Both the position numbers and the translations under genes were made by a program. From Phyllobacteriaceae bacterium (GTDB taxonomy: Bacteria > Pseudomonadota > Alphaproteobacteria > Rhizobiales > Rhizobiaceae): DNA of 64,000 nucleotides. The stretch is from contig JADJTR010000003.1 in the NCBI GenBank assembly GCA_016711085.1, forward strand, positions 310,001 to 374,000, given 5' to 3'. Below are positions 29,222-37,902 of this stretch, piece after piece. Each line of letters begins with the position of its first letter. Positions within the stretch are counted from its first letter, which is position 1. Under the pieces are notes generated by a model. That model was not told the DNA's origin, searched no databases, and was given only the letters and a program-made list of their open reading frames with translations.

Positions 29222-30406
29222 TTATGGTCGCGCATCACGCGAAAAAGCATAGATGGCCAAACCCGCGGACAACATCGCGGCGTAGAACCAAAACAGCGCG
29301 ACATAGCCGGCGGCCGGGTCGCCGGTGACGCTACCAGCGCTGACGATGGCGCCGGTGGCGAATTGCAACACCCCGACGAAACCAATGGCGAAGAAATTCA
29401 GCAACGTGACGCCGCGCCCCGTCAAATGCGCCGGCAGGAAAGCGCGCCCGTGCGCCATCAACACGCCGAACGAGGTGCCGAAAAGACCGATCAGCGCCAG
29501 CGCCAGCGTAACCGATCCCACAGGCGCCGCGGCATTGAGCGCCAACCAGGCGACGGTGAGCGCGCCAAGCGCATTGCCGGTGAACGCCACCCATTTGCGG
29601 GTGCCGAACCAGCGGTCGAGCGGGCCGTAGGCGAAATTGCCGGCAACCATGGCCAGCGCCATGACCAGGGTGACGTTGCCGATGGCGACGGCGCCGAGAC
29701 CGTGCACGTCGGCAAGATACGGGCCGGCCCACAGGCCGCGAATGCCGGCGGCCGCGGTATAGTTCAACGCCAGCATGGGCATGATCGGCCACAGCGCCCG
29801 CAAGCGGAACAATTCGAGATAGCCAGCGAAGCCGTTTTCGCCGGGTCTTGGTTCGAGACGCGCCGGGTCGCGCACAACAGCGAACAGCAGGATGGCGACC
29901 ACCGATGTGGCCATCGCCAGCGTCGCCATCGCGGCGCGCCAGCCAAACGCATCGGCGGCGGCGGCGAGCGGCGACGCGCCGATGACGTTGCCGAGATTGC
30001 CGAAGCCGACAAGGAACGATCCGAGCGCGGCGAAGCGGGCCGGCGGGTACTCGCGGGCAAAGATGTAGAAAGACGCCATCAAGACCGGTGCGCATCCGGC
30101 GCCGATCAGCGCCATGGCGGCGATGATCATCCACGGCTTGGTCGCCAGCGCGAACAAAAGCGCCCCGCCACCGCCGCCGATGGCGAGCAGCAACGAGACC
30201 GTGCGCCTCGGGCCGAAACGATCAAGAGACACGCCGACGGCGAATTGCATCAGGGCGAAAACGAGAAACCATGCGCCCGATGCCGCCGACAGTTCCGCTT
30301 TGGTTGCGCCCAGTTCCGCGATCAGCGCCGGCGTCATCACCGCCAGGAACGAGCGGTAGAACTGCGACAACACATAGGCGATGGCGAGCGCGGCGATTCC
30401 GGACAT
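29222..30406 (-). CDS. Major facilitator superfamily transporter
   Basis: A 394-residue protein with 12 predicted hydrophobic segments. The loop between helices 2 and 3 reads VGVSLDRFGPRRTV, the MFS motif A pattern. The substrate is unknown. It is transcribed in the same direction as fccAB and upstream of it, with its own stop 150 bp before the fccA start, so co-transcription is possible but unproven. Confidence 0.85.
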   Translation of the reverse strand: MSGIAALAIAYVLSQFYRSFLAVMTPALIAELGATKAELSAASGAWFLVFALMQFAVGVSLDRFGPRRTVSLLLAIGGGGGALLFALATKPWMIIAAMALIGAGCAPVLMASFYIFAREYPPARFAALGSFLVGFGNLGNVIGASPLAAAADAFGWRAAMATLAMATSVVAILLFAVVRDPARLEPRPGENGFAGYLELFRLRALWPIMPMLALNYTAAAGIRGLWAGPYLADVHGLGAVAIGNVTLVMALAMVAGNFAYGPLDRWFGTRKWVAFTGNALGALTVAWLALNAAAPVGSVTLALALIGLFGTSFGVLMAHGRAFLPAHLTGRGVTLLNFFAIGFVGVLQFATGAIVSAGSVTGDPAAGYVALFWFYAAMLSAGLAIYAFSRDARP

Positions 30407-30460
30407 TGGTCCCCCTCTTCCGATCGCTATGGCAAATACGCCGCAGCCGCAACCGGGCTG

Positions 30461-31314
30461 TCAGGCCGAGAGGAAATGCAGGATGGACGCCGCGAAAGCG
30501 TCGTTGCGGTCGCCGGCGACCATGTGGCCGGCGCCGCCGACATCGACCGCGCTGGCGGTCGGCGCGGCGGCGAGAAAAGCGTTCTTCTCGTCTTCAAGGA
30601 TCAGTTCGGACAACAGGCCGCGCACGAGCAGGACCGGGATGGTCAACGCGCCGAGGCGCTGGCGCAAGGGTGCAAGGTAGTTCTCCGCGTCCGTGTTGAC
30701 GTTCAGGATCCCTTCGAGGAATGCCGGGTCCCAGTGCCAGCGATATCGCCCGTCGACGCCCAGCCTGAGGTTTTTCGCCAAACCGTCGAGCGAGCGCGGC
30801 CGTTTGCGATGCGGCAAATAGGCGGCGATGGCGCGGCCTCTTCGAGCGAGGCAAAACCGTCGCCGGAATGGGTTCGCATGAACCCCTGGACCTTGTCGAC
30901 GCCTTCCGGGTTCATCCACGGCGTGATGTCGACAAGGACGAGTCCTTGAAGCAAAGGGCCGTGCAGGATTTCGGCGCCAAGTCCTGACAATCCCCCCAGG
31001 GAAGCGCCGACAATGACCGGGGCGGAATGAAAGCGCCTGGCGATTTCGCCGGCGATGGAGGCAATTTAGGCAGCGTAGGTGGAAAACCGGTAGTCGCGCG
31101 TGGCAGCCCAGTCGCTCTCGCCATGGCCGCGCATGTCCAGGCTGATGGCGCGCCAGCCTTCGGCGGCCAGCATGCGGGCGGTCTTGTCCCAGGCGCGGCG
31201 CGTCTGCCCGCCGCCATGCAGCAGAAGCACTGGCGCGCCGCCGCCATCGAACAAATCAGCGCGCAGGACGTTGCCGTCGAGGCCGGTAAATTCCAGGCGA
31301 TGGGGCGATTTCAC
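30461..31314 (-). pseudogene. Alpha/beta hydrolase, disrupted by a stop and a frameshift
   Basis: A frame beginning MKSPHRLEFTGLDGN carries the oxyanion HGGGQTRRAWD and DMRGHGESDW motifs, then TAA at 31066-31068. The same frame continues IASIAGEIARRF, VIVGASLGGLSG (nucleophile elbow GASLGG), LVLVDITPWMNPEG and SLEEAA. A missing base near 30830 then shifts to IAAYLPHRKRPRSLDG, and the end carries VLLVRGLLSELI and GAGHMVAGD (catalytic His). Restoring both gives 284 residues. With two lesions, this copy is a stronger candidate for real decay than its neighbours. Its start overlaps the preceding hydrolase stop (ATGA). Confidence 0.75.
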
Positions 31315-32066
31315 GGCGCGTTTTCAGCCAGGAATGCGACCACTTTCGCTTTCCAGCGCTCATCGCCGACGGCCAGCATGTGATCCCGGCCGACAATCGG
31401 GAAAGCCTCGGCATTGGGCAACAAGGCGGCGAGTTCGCCGGGATCGCCGGCGATATCGTCCTTCGTGCCGACGCCGATCAACGTCGGCATGGCGATGCCT
31501 GCGGCCTGCGTGCGTGTAACCAGTTCGCGCGAACGCGAAATGCAGGCGGCGAGCGCGCGCCGGTCGGACCCGGTGCGGTCGGCAAAGGCGCGGAACATGC
31601 GGCCACGCTCGTGCCAGACGGAAGCGCGATCCGCGGCCAGCAAGGCGTCGGCGATCGGATCCCAGTCGCCGACGCCATCGACAAGGCCGGCGCCAAGACC
31701 GCCGAGGATCAGGCTCGCCACGCGATCCGGCGCGGCGAGCGCAGTGAAGGCGGCGATGCGCGCGCCCATCGAGTAGCCAAAGAGGTGAAACCGATCGATG
31801 CCCAGATGGGTCGCCAGCGCCAGCGTGTCGCCCGCCATCAAGGCGGGATGATAGTCCGCCTGCACATAGCTTTTCGTCGTGCGGCCATGGCCCCGATTGT
31901 CGAAGGCAATGACCTTCTTGCCGGCGGCTTTCAGCGTCGAGACCCAACCGGGACCGACCCAATTGATCTCCTTGTTGGAGGCAAAGCCGTGGACGAGAAC
32001 AACCGGCGCGCCGACGCCCTCGTCGAGAAAATCAATATCAAAACCATCGCGGTGGAAAACCGACAT
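31311..32066 (-). CDS. Alpha/beta fold hydrolase
   Basis: A 251-residue cytoplasmic hydrolase: MSVFHRDGFDIDFLDEG, oxyanion motif LVHGFASNKEINW, DNRGHGRTTK, nucleophile elbow LFGYSMGARIA, acid in IGVGTKDDIAG and His in VGRDHMLAVGD. An intact triad is inferred. It sits between DUF192 (2-bp gap) and a second hydrolase (ATGA overlap), so these genes probably form one transcript. The substrate is unknown. Confidence 0.88.
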   Translation of the reverse strand: MSVFHRDGFDIDFLDEGVGAPVVLVHGFASNKEINWVGPGWVSTLKAAGKKVIAFDNRGHGRTTKSYVQADYHPALMAGDTLALATHLGIDRFHLFGYSMGARIAAFTALAAPDRVASLILGGLGAGLVDGVGDWDPIADALLAADRASVWHERGRMFRAFADRTGSDRRALAACISRSRELVTRTQAAGIAMPTLIGVGTKDDIAGDPGELAALLPNAEAFPIVGRDHMLAVGDERWKAKVVAFLAENAP

Positions 32067-32068
32067 TC

Positions 32069-32545
32069 CTAGCCTGCAACGCCGTCGATGGCCGGATGAC
32101 GCACGCGCACGCCGGCGGCCAGTCCGGTGCGCAACGCCGTGCCCGCCTCGAGTTCGAGCACAAAGCGGGAGACGACACCGGGAGCGATCACAGCCATCGA
32201 CAAGGGCTCGCCCCGGCGAACCGCGGCGACAATCCCGTTTTCGTCGATGAAGACAAGATCGAGGGCCAGCGGCGTATCCTTCATCCAAAAGCCGACTTCG
32301 CCGGATTTTTCGAAGACGAACAACATGCCGTGATTTTTCGCCAAATCGTCGCGGAACATTAGGCCGCGCTCGCGTTCATTCGGGTCGTCGGCGATCTCGA
32401 TGGAAAAATACACCCGGCCGGCGGCGGTTTCGGCGATGAGCGGAAAGGGATCGGTGGCGATGATCTGCCCGCCGATATCGGCGCGCGTTGCGCCTGTCTG
32501 GGCAAAGACAAGTAGCGAGAGAACGAGGAAAAAACGCTTGAGCAT
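32069..32545 (-). CDS. DUF192 family exported protein
   Basis: A 158-residue protein with a signal peptide (cleavage near TRADI) and the DUF192 core: ERERGLMFRDDL, HGMLFVFEKSGEVGFWMKDT, LDLVFIDENGIV and ELEAGTA. The family's function is unknown; it is periplasmic or lipid-facing. It follows the double cold-shock gene on the same strand, an arrangement recurring in Hyphomicrobiales. Confidence 0.92.
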   Translation of the reverse strand: MLKRFFLVLSLLVFAQTGATRADIGGQIIATDPFPLIAETAAGRVYFSIEIADDPNERERGLMFRDDLAKNHGMLFVFEKSGEVGFWMKDTPLALDLVFIDENGIVAAVRRGEPLSMAVIAPGVVSRFVLELEAGTALRTGLAAGVRVRHPAIDGVAG

Positions 32546-32602
32546 TGGGGCTCCGCATTGATGCGACCGGTTGCCGGAAGGGCGCGCCGCCCTCCCCGCG
32601 CA

Positions 32603-33193
32603 TCAATGGGAAACCGGCACCGTACCGATATCGGGATGAATTTCGGCGGCCATAAGGCCTTTCGATCCACGGCCGAAGCGGACGAGGACGACTTGCCCCG
32701 GTCGAAGCTCGGTCAGACCATATCGGCGCAGGGTTTCCATATGGACAAAGATATCTTCGGTCCCCTCTCCCCGCGACAGGAAACCAAATCCCTTGATCCG
32801 GTTGAACCATTTGACGATCGCGCGCTCAAGGCCGCTTTCCGGGGCGACGACGACATGGGTGCGCTGCGCCAGTTCCTGGGGATGGACCGCCGTGGTGGCG
32901 TCCATCGCAACCACCTTGAAGGCCTGCCAGCCGCGATCGCCCTGGCGAACCAGCGTGACGACGCGCGCGCCTTCGAGCGCGGTCTGGAAACCATCGCGAC
33001 GCAAGCATGTCACATGCAACAGCACGTCGCCAAATCGCGCGTCGTCGGGAACGATGAAGCCGTATCCCTTGGCGACATCGAACCATTTGATCGCTCCGGC
33101 GATCTCGACGAAATCCCCGGTTTCGTCCTGACCGGAATCGATCCCGACCGCCTCGGCGATCGAAGCATTCTCCATTGAAACTTTATCCCCCAT
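32603..33193 (-). CDS. Cold-shock protein with two CSD domains
   Basis: A 196-residue protein with two cold-shock domains. The first has [17 protein letters not shown] and [13 protein letters not shown], the second [18 protein letters not shown] and [13 protein letters not shown]. Both keep RNP1/RNP2-like aromatic residues, so each should bind single-stranded nucleic acid. The double form is typical of alphaproteobacteria. A short acidic N-terminus precedes the first domain. Confidence 0.92.
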   Translation of the reverse strand: MGDKVSMENASIAEAVGIDSGQDETGDFVEIAGAIKWFDVAKGYGFIVPDDARFGDVLLHVTCLRRDGFQTALEGARVVTLVRQGDRGWQAFKVVAMDATTAVHPQELAQRTHVVVAPESGLERAIVKWFNRIKGFGFLSRGEGTEDIFVHMETLRRYGLTELRPGQVVLVRFGRGSKGLMAAEIHPDIGTVPVSH

Positions 33194-33334
33194 ACTTATC
33201 GCGCCTTTTTCCCCGATGCGCCACGCAAACTGATTCTGTACGCAAGGATAGCATCGGCGCGCGGTAGAAAAACATGGGGCTTGTCCTGTTTTTCACAAGC
33301 GTCACCATGATCGTGTCCATGAAAGGGAAATTCC

Positions 33335-33789
33335 ATGCGATTCCTCCACACCATGATCCGCATTCGCGATATCGAAACCGCGCTCGCCTTTTGGTGCGAC
33401 GCCCTCGGGCTGAAGGAGGTCCGACGGCACGAAAGCGTGCCGGGGCGATACACGCTGATTTTTCTCGCCGCGCCAAACGATCTTGCCGGTTCGGCCGCGT
33501 CACGTTCGCCCGAACTGGAACTGACTTACAATTGGCCGGACGCCGACGGGAACGTCGAAACCTATGGCGGCGGACGCAATTTCGGTCATGTCGCCTACAA
33601 GGTCGCCAACATTCACGACGCCTGCGCTCGGCTCCAGGCAATGGGCGTGACGATCAATCGCCCGCCGCGCGACGCAACATGGCGTTCGTTCGATCGCCCG
33701 ACGGAATTTCGGTCGAGTTGCTGCAGGAAGGCGCGCCCCTGGAACCGTGCGAACCTTGGCTGTCAATGCCGAATACCGGGGTTTGGTAG
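33335..33789 (+). CDS. gloA: Lactoylglutathione lyase (glyoxalase I), frameshifted near the C-terminus
   Basis: [20 protein letters not shown] (metal His at residue 5), then ELELTYNWP and [11 protein letters not shown] with the metal His. The frame should continue [18 protein letters not shown], which carries the last metal Glu. That tail is present in another frame, because one G is missing at about 33673 (CGCGACGCAACATGG). Restored length is about 151 residues. The enzyme isomerises the methylglyoxal-glutathione hemithioacetal. The lesion removes a metal ligand unless it is a sequencing error. Confidence 0.88.
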
Positions 33790-34039
33790 GCGAAACGAAC
33801 CGATTTTCCCCTCAGGATGGGGATTGCGACGGGTTCGCAACATTTTTTTCTTGCCGAGACTGTCGACTCACTTCACCGAATGAGAAGTATGCCGGCTTTG
33901 TCTCCCGGAACGGGACCAGGAGACGCGGTCCGGCAGGACGGAATGGGTTTCCGATCTGTTTCAAGCGTAGTCCCGAGCGTCGTGTCCGATCCAAGCCGCC
34001 GCATGTCAATGTGCGCCGGATGCGCCTCAGGGGAACAAG

Positions 34040-34405
34040 ATGGCCACCAAACCGAAAGCACCTGCCAAGCCGGCGGCGAAAGCCGCTGCCAAACCGGCCG
34101 CGAAAGCCGCCACCAAGCCCGCTGCCAAGGCTGCGGCGAAACCGGCCGCGAAGGCCGTCGCCAAGCCAGCTGCCAAGGCTGCCGCCAAGCCCGCTGCAAA
34201 AGCCGCGGCGAAACCGGCCGTGAAGGCCACCGCCAAACCGGCAGCCAAAGCCGCCGCGAAGCCAGCGGCAAAGCCGGCCGCCAAGGCCGCCGCCGCCAAG
34301 CCGGCCGCCGTGAAAGCGGCGCCTAAGGCGGCTGCCAAGCCCGCCGCCAAGAAAGCGGCGCCGAAAGCTGCCGCCAAGCCGGCGGCGAAGGCCAAAGCGA
34401 AGTAA
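34040..34405 (+). CDS. Histone H1-like Lys/Ala/Pro-rich repeat protein
   Basis: A 121-residue protein made almost wholly of Ala, Lys and Pro, built on a KPAAKAA heptad-like repeat with occasional Thr or Val (AATKP, AVAKP, KPAVKAT). It is strongly basic and without hydrophobic core, like bacterial H1-type DNA-condensing proteins or AlgP tails. RBS GGGGA lies 8 bases before the ATG and a clear terminator follows, both arguing for a real gene. The repeat makes the copy number prone to assembly error. Confidence 0.8.
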   Translation: MATKPKAPAKPAAKAAAKPAAKAATKPAAKAAAKPAAKAVAKPAAKAAAKPAAKAAAKPAVKATAKPAAKAAAKPAAKPAAKAAAAKPAAVKAAPKAAAKPAAKKAAPKAAAKPAAKAKAK

Positions 34406-34426
34406 TCGCCAGGAACCACGGAATTG

Positions 34427-34457
34427 AGGGGCGGCTACTGCTGGGGCCGCCCCTTTT
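34427..34457 (+). terminator. Intrinsic terminator after the H1-like gene
   Basis: Arms AGGGGCGGC and GCCGCCCCT around a 10-base loop are followed by TTTT, 22 bp after the stop. Confidence 0.88.
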
Positions 34458-34567
34458 CCACGTCCGGATGCAGGGCAGACATGCCTTGTCGCCGGGTGTT
34501 CGACATTGTTTCGTCACGCGGCGTGATTAAATGTCGGTACGGGAGGAATCGGAATGGAGATCATGCC

Positions 34568-34732
34568 ATGTTCCTCACCGAACTCTTCTCCCGCCCGGTC
34601 CCGCGTGAAACGCCTCGCTACGCTGTGGCGCTGCGCTTTGTGGAATCGTTAAGTCCAGCCGACCGGTTCGACATCAATGTCAAGCCGGCGGATTTTCCGC
34701 GCCTGGCGCGCGAGATGGCGCGCCGCAACTGA
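34568..34732 (+). CDS. Small hypothetical protein
   Basis: A 54-residue frame beginning MFLTELFSRPVPRETPRYAV and ending with a basic tail. It has no recognised domain, and the only Shine-Dalgarno-like GGAG is 10 or more bases upstream. Codon use is compatible with coding. It precedes the secreted hypothetical by 63 bp. Low certainty. Confidence 0.35.
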   Translation: MFLTELFSRPVPRETPRYAVALRFVESLSPADRFDINVKPADFPRLAREMARRN

Positions 34733-34795
34733 ATCAAAACGGCCGCGACAAAGCGGGCGACGTTGGTATGGTTATCGAAACCACGGGAGGTTTCG

Positions 34796-35866
34796 ATGGT
34801 CGTCGCCCGCGTCGTCTTTGCCTTGCATCTGGCGCTCGTCACGCCTGCTTTCGCGGCCGAGGAGGAAAAGGCGATTTCGCCGCCGGCCTACCTCGATGAC
34901 CGGTCGGACCCGCAAAGCCTTGTCCGTTCGCTTTACAACGCGGTCAACCGGCGCGAATACGCCCGCGCCCGGAGCTATTTTTCGACAGCGCCGGCGAAAA
35001 CCTTCGCCAAGTTCACCGAAGGCTATGCTGGCACCCAATTCGTCGACATCGTCGTTGGCAAACCGGTCGCCGATGGCGCCGCCGGCAGCATATTTTACCT
35101 GCTTCCGGTCGCGATCCGCGCGACGAGTTTCGATGGCGTCGAATCGGCGTTCGCCGGCTGCTACACGCTGCGGCAGGTCAACCCGCAGGCGCAGGAACCG
35201 CCCTACCGTCCGCTCGGCATCGAAAAAGGCGGATTGAAACCAATGGGCGCTCCCGGCCGGCTTGCCGGCCTGTTGCCCGAGAGCTGCGAGGGACGCGCAG
35301 CTGAACCGCCGACTGTCGCCGAACTCGCCGGGCGCGCCGCCGTCCTGTTTCGCGCCGGTCGCCGGGAGGTCTGCGGCCAGGCCGACGAGCTCAAGCCGTT
35401 CACCACTGGTGGAGAGCCCGAAATCCACGAACTGAAGTTCAAATACGCCCATGAAGGACCCGAAGACCCCGAACGCAAGGCCGTGCTTTTCCGTTTTTCC
35501 TGTGGATTGTATGCTTACAATGTCTCCGAGGTTTATTATGTGGCGAACCAGTACGGGGAAATCCAGGAAGTCGCCTTCAGCGAACCCGAACTCGACATCG
35601 AGTATGTCGACGACACAAATTCGACAGTGAAGTCGATGAAAGTGATCGGTTATTCGGCGACGCCCGTTTTGGTCAATTCCGTCTTCGATCCGAAAAGCGG
35701 GACAATCTCCAGTTTTTCGAAATGGCGCGGCATCGCCGACGCATTCAGCGCCGGCGCCTGGGCCTTCCGCGATGGTCGCTTCGTGCTGATTTCCTATGTT
35801 GTCGACGCCGCCTACGACGAACGGGAAGAGCCGGTGGACGTCCTCAATCTTGAGACAACGCCTTGA
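34796..35866 (+). CDS. Secreted protein of unknown function (DUF1176-like C-terminus)
   Basis: A 356-residue protein with a Sec signal (residues about 1-20, cleavage near AFAAE). The first half contains LVRSLYNAVNRREYARARSY, a helix pair like those of secreted SnoaL-type or lipoprotein domains. The second half has CGLYAYNVSEVYYVANQYG and the ending WAFRDGRFVLISYVVD, resembling DUF1176 proteins; this assignment is tentative. Five Cys residues suggest disulfides. RBS GGGAGG lies 6 bases before ATG 34796, deciding the start over an upstream in-frame GTG or ATG. Confidence 0.7.
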   Translation: MVVARVVFALHLALVTPAFAAEEEKAISPPAYLDDRSDPQSLVRSLYNAVNRREYARARSYFSTAPAKTFAKFTEGYAGTQFVDIVVGKPVADGAAGSIFYLLPVAIRATSFDGVESAFAGCYTLRQVNPQAQEPPYRPLGIEKGGLKPMGAPGRLAGLLPESCEGRAAEPPTVAELAGRAAVLFRAGRREVCGQADELKPFTTGGEPEIHELKFKYAHEGPEDPERKAVLFRFSCGLYAYNVSEVYYVANQYGEIQEVAFSEPELDIEYVDDTNSTVKSMKVIGYSATPVLVNSVFDPKSGTISSFSKWRGIADAFSAGAWAFRDGRFVLISYVVDAAYDEREEPVDVLNLETTP

Positions 35867-35873
35867 TCCCTCG

Positions 35874-36737
35874 TCAGCGCGCGGCAAGCATCCAGTTCAA
35901 CGTGTCGCGCCAATCGATCATCCGCACCGGCGTTCCGTGGGTTCCGGTTTCGAAACGGACGAAGCGCGCCGGATAGTCGCCCTTCGCCCGGAGCGTCCGG
36001 AACAAGGCTTCCTGCCCGGCGACGGCGAAGACTTTGTCGGCAGAGCCATGGGCGAAAAACACCGGCTTGCGCGCCTTGACCGCCGCGCTCGCCAGCAGGG
36101 CGTCGTCGGGAAAAGCGCCGAGGAGCAAATAGCCCGAAACCGATATTCCCGTGTCCGGGCGCGCCGCCAGTCCGTAGCAAATTGCGCCGCCCATCGATCC
36201 GCAGGCGACGATAACCGGCGCGCCGGGTGATTTCGCGGCATAGCGCGAGGCCAACGCCGCGATCTCCGCCACACCCTTCGTGTCGAAGCCGGAAAAATCG
36301 GCCGAAATATAAACTCCATCGGCGGAAACAACGAGGTTTTTCAATCGGTTGAAATTTCCGCCGAAAGTGTGGTCGTTGACCCCCTGTTTGCGGTCTCCGC
36401 CCTTGCCATGGATGTAGAAAACGATCAGCCCGGCCCCTTCGGTCTTTCCGACGGCGACATGGGCGATGCGGCCCGCCGGTGTTTCGGCGACCAAATCCTT
36501 CTGCAGTTTGCGCACCCCGAGCGAAACGTATTTGCTCCAGACTCGGCGTTCCGGGATTTCATCGCGCTTGTCGATGTCGCGCGCCTCGGAATAATCCACC
36601 ACGCGATACGCGCCGCCATCGGCGGTCGACAGGATCGCCGGATAGGCGAAGAGGTTGTCCTTGAAGGGCGCAAGCGATTGCGCCGCCGAGGGGGCGACGG
36701 ACGCCAAAACAATAAGGATGGATACCGCAAGACGCAT
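35874..36737 (-). CDS. Exported alpha/beta hydrolase-like protein
   Basis: A 287-residue protein with a signal peptide (cleavage near SAAQS). The hydrolase-like core has FYIHGKGGDRKQG, nucleophile elbow ACGSMGGAI, an acid region in FFAHGSADKVF and a C-terminal His in FETGTHGTPV. It is probably a periplasmic esterase or peptidase-like enzyme; the substrate is unknown. It lies between the secreted unknown (tail to tail, 7 bp) and the exported Cys-protein operon. Confidence 0.75.
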   Translation of the reverse strand: MRLAVSILIVLASVAPSAAQSLAPFKDNLFAYPAILSTADGGAYRVVDYSEARDIDKRDEIPERRVWSKYVSLGVRKLQKDLVAETPAGRIAHVAVGKTEGAGLIVFYIHGKGGDRKQGVNDHTFGGNFNRLKNLVVSADGVYISADFSGFDTKGVAEIAALASRYAAKSPGAPVIVACGSMGGAICYGLAARPDTGISVSGYLLLGAFPDDALLASAAVKARKPVFFAHGSADKVFAVAGQEALFRTLRAKGDYPARFVRFETGTHGTPVRMIDWRDTLNWMLAAR

Positions 36738-36775
36738 GCCGCCTGATATCGCAGATGCGGCTGCCGCGTCAGCCC

Positions 36776-37315
36776 TTATTCGCAGCGCAACACGACAACG
36801 CCGCGATAATTGCCGGCCGGATACACGCCGGCGGCGCGCAGGGCGTTATAGTGAACGGTGATATCCTGGATCGAAGTGCCGGTGCGCAGGCGAATGCGAT
36901 TGGGACCGGGACGCTCGGCGAAAGTGAGGCCACGCGCATTGATGGCCTGCCCGGCAAACGTCGCCGAAAATGTAACCCCGGTGTCGCCTCCGGACGGGCT
37001 CATGGTGAAATAGGGCACCACATCGGCTTGCAGCCAATAGTTCGATTGCGAGGTCACCCGCGCAATTGCCGGCGCGCCGCCGGCCAGCTTCGACGACAAT
37101 TGATTGGCGCCGGTATTCATGGCGAGCGTGCCGCCGGTGCCTTGAAGAACGATCGCGCAAGCATTGTTGTAGTAAATGTTGACGCCGAAATTGATGTTGT
37201 TCTGGGCTGCCTGCGCGGCTCCGGCCGCCAGAACCATCAAAGGCGCGGTGGCAAGCGCCGTAGCGAGGCTTCTCACCCTGCGCCGAATGCGACCGTTAAC
37301 GTCCGCCTTTTCCAT
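36776..37315 (-). CDS. Exported Cys-Ile/RCE-end protein, paralogue 3 (fimbrillin-like)
   Basis: A 179-residue protein with a long basic n-region and a signal peptide (cleavage near AQAAQ). The mature part is beta-rich: INFGVNIYYNNACAIVLQG with Cys53, and a C-terminal strand YPAGNYRGVVVLRCE ending with Cys178. It shares these two features with the proteins at 37326 and 38929. The fold resembles spore-coat-U or fimbrial subunits, in which a disulfide ties the first strand to a later one. It is the last gene of the five-gene operon. Confidence is high for an exported protein, low for the family. Confidence 0.65.
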   Translation of the reverse strand: MEKADVNGRIRRRVRSLATALATAPLMVLAAGAAQAAQNNINFGVNIYYNNACAIVLQGTGGTLAMNTGANQLSSKLAGGAPAIARVTSQSNYWLQADVVPYFTMSPSGGDTGVTFSATFAGQAINARGLTFAERPGPNRIRLRTGTSIQDITVHYNALRAAGVYPAGNYRGVVVLRCE

Positions 37316-37325
37316 GGCCTTCCCC

Positions 37326-37901
37326 TTACTCGCACCGAAGTATGGCTTCGGTTGCATAGCGTCCGGGCGGATAGGTCCCGCCCTGGGCGCTTGCGGTGAG
37401 CGACACGTCGATTTCGGTCGCACCGCGTTTCAGTTTCACCGGCAGCCCGGCCGGTTGATCAGCAAAATTCGTGGCGCCGCCGCCACGCATTTTCCCGGAA
37501 AACACCGTGGGCGGCACATTGCCCGCCGGCATCTCCAGGAACGACCGAGGCGCATCGAGAACAGCCGAATAGGACCCGTTGGTCGCCAAGATCGCCGCCC
37601 GTCCCGCTCTTCCCCCGAGCAGATCGGAGGCGAGCGCACGCGTATCGATACTGGCGACCATCACGCCCGGATTGCCCACGATGATGGCGCAAAACTGGCG
37701 CGCCAGAAGCGGCGGCATGCCATCGAACGGCATCGTCGCGTCATCGACGATGTCATCGGCATCCATGATCTTCGTCTCGTCCGCCGCTGCAAAAGCAACA
37801 TTGGCGACCGACATGGTCATCGCGCCAAAAATCAAGCCCATCCATTCGCGGCGGCGGTGGCGCGCACTCACAACAGGAGCGAATGCCCGCCTCCGGGTCA
37901 C
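37326..37901 (-). CDS. Exported Cys-Ile/RCE-end protein, paralogue 2 (fimbrillin-like)
   Basis: A 191-residue protein from GTG 37901, which has GGAAGAACTGAA upstream and starts 2 bp after the preceding stop. It has an Arg-rich n-region, a signal or anchor helix (WMGLIFGAMTMSVANVAFA), an acidic stretch, then RQFCAIIVGNPGV with Cys71, and the end TYPPGRYATEAILRCE with Cys190. The Cys-[AV]-Ile and Gly-x-[YF] to Arg-Cys-Glu frame is shared with its two neighbours. A GTG start and 10-bp spacing to the next gene mark a tight operon. Confidence 0.65.
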   Translation of the reverse strand: MTRRRAFAPVVSARHRRREWMGLIFGAMTMSVANVAFAAADETKIMDADDIVDDATMPFDGMPPLLARQFCAIIVGNPGVMVASIDTRALASDLLGGRAGRAAILATNGSYSAVLDAPRSFLEMPAGNVPPTVFSGKMRGGGATNFADQPAGLPVKLKRGATEIDVSLTASAQGGTYPPGRYATEAILRCE

Positions 37902-37902
37902 T

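Noticed and set aside
29207..30949. A 580-codon plus-strand frame opposite the MFS and hydrolase genes
   Set aside because: A shadow ORF of Arg/Gly/His composition. The MFS helices on the minus strand explain the region.
34055..34400. Possible CRISPR-like or minisatellite array
   Set aside because: The repeat units are short, contiguous and codon-periodic with no spacers. They are explained by the KPAAKA coding repeat.
34027..34419. A hydrophobic Ala/Leu/Gly frame on the minus strand of the H1-like gene, resembling a membrane protein
   Set aside because: It is the complement of the KPAAKA repeat. The plus strand has the RBS and terminator.
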